NCBI GenBank assembly: GCA_016303095.1
Contig: JAEDMH010000143.1
Span: 1 to 5,377, forward strand
DNA from: Lentisphaeria bacterium
GTDB taxonomy: Bacteria > Verrucomicrobiota > Lentisphaeria > Oligosphaerales > Oligosphaeraceae
Direction: 5' to 3'
Length of the DNA: 5,377 bases
The notes under the pieces are model-generated. The model was given only the letters and a program-made list of their open reading frames with translations, made no database searches and was not told where the DNA came from. Of the stretch, positions 5,377 to 5,377 are shown piece after piece. The first letter of the stretch is position 1. Every line of letters begins with the position of its first letter. The position numbers and the translations under genes are program-made.

Positions 5377-5377
5377 G

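Overview
The window is GC-rich bacterial chromosome carrying four complete genes in two divergent blocks. The left block is on the minus strand: an outer-membrane beta-barrel protein (42-1343), and the ammonium transporter AmtB (1759-3078) downstream of its partner PII protein (3108-3449). The right block is on the plus strand: one cytoplasmic six-hairpin glycosidase of the GH78 (alpha-L-rhamnosidase-like) type (3826-5376). A cleaved signal peptide plus a beta-barrel shows a Gram-negative (diderm) cell. The PII subtype, the AlgE-like porin and a short GH78 enzyme without signal peptide would suit the Planctomycetes-Verrucomicrobia-Lentisphaerae group. That is an impression from protein style, not something the sequence proves.

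Layout. Positions 1-41 hold only a weak hairpin after the porin gene. Positions 1344-1758 (415 nt) hold the porin leader, which has a cluster of short dyads, and the strong intrinsic terminator of the glnK-amtB transcript (1662-1705). The two nitrogen genes are 29 nt apart and form an operon. The divergent intergenic region 3450-3825 carries the clearest regulatory signal: a textbook sigma-54 (-24/-12) promoter at 3574-3589 reading into glnK. About 85-160 nt upstream of its predicted start site lies a cluster of TCCT/AGGA dyads, where sigma-54 activators usually bind. On the glycosidase side there is a long polypurine/polypyrimidine inverted repeat (3736-3800).

Function. GlnK and AmtB form the standard ammonium uptake module: AmtB conducts ammonium across the inner membrane and GlnK plugs the channel when nitrogen is plentiful. 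Sigma-54 control links the module to nitrogen limitation. The PII protein lacks the Tyr51 uridylylation target (it has Glu) and also lacks the cyanobacterial Ser49 site, so it probably senses effectors without either of those modifications. The porin and the glycosidase have no evident mechanistic tie to nitrogen uptake, although both fit a glycan-degrading lifestyle.

I found no mobile element, CRISPR array, tRNA or rRNA. The very long open frames antisense to the real genes are codon-bias shadows. Nothing here amounts to a wholly new system; the points most worth following are the sigma-54 control region, the PII variant and the glycosidase leader.
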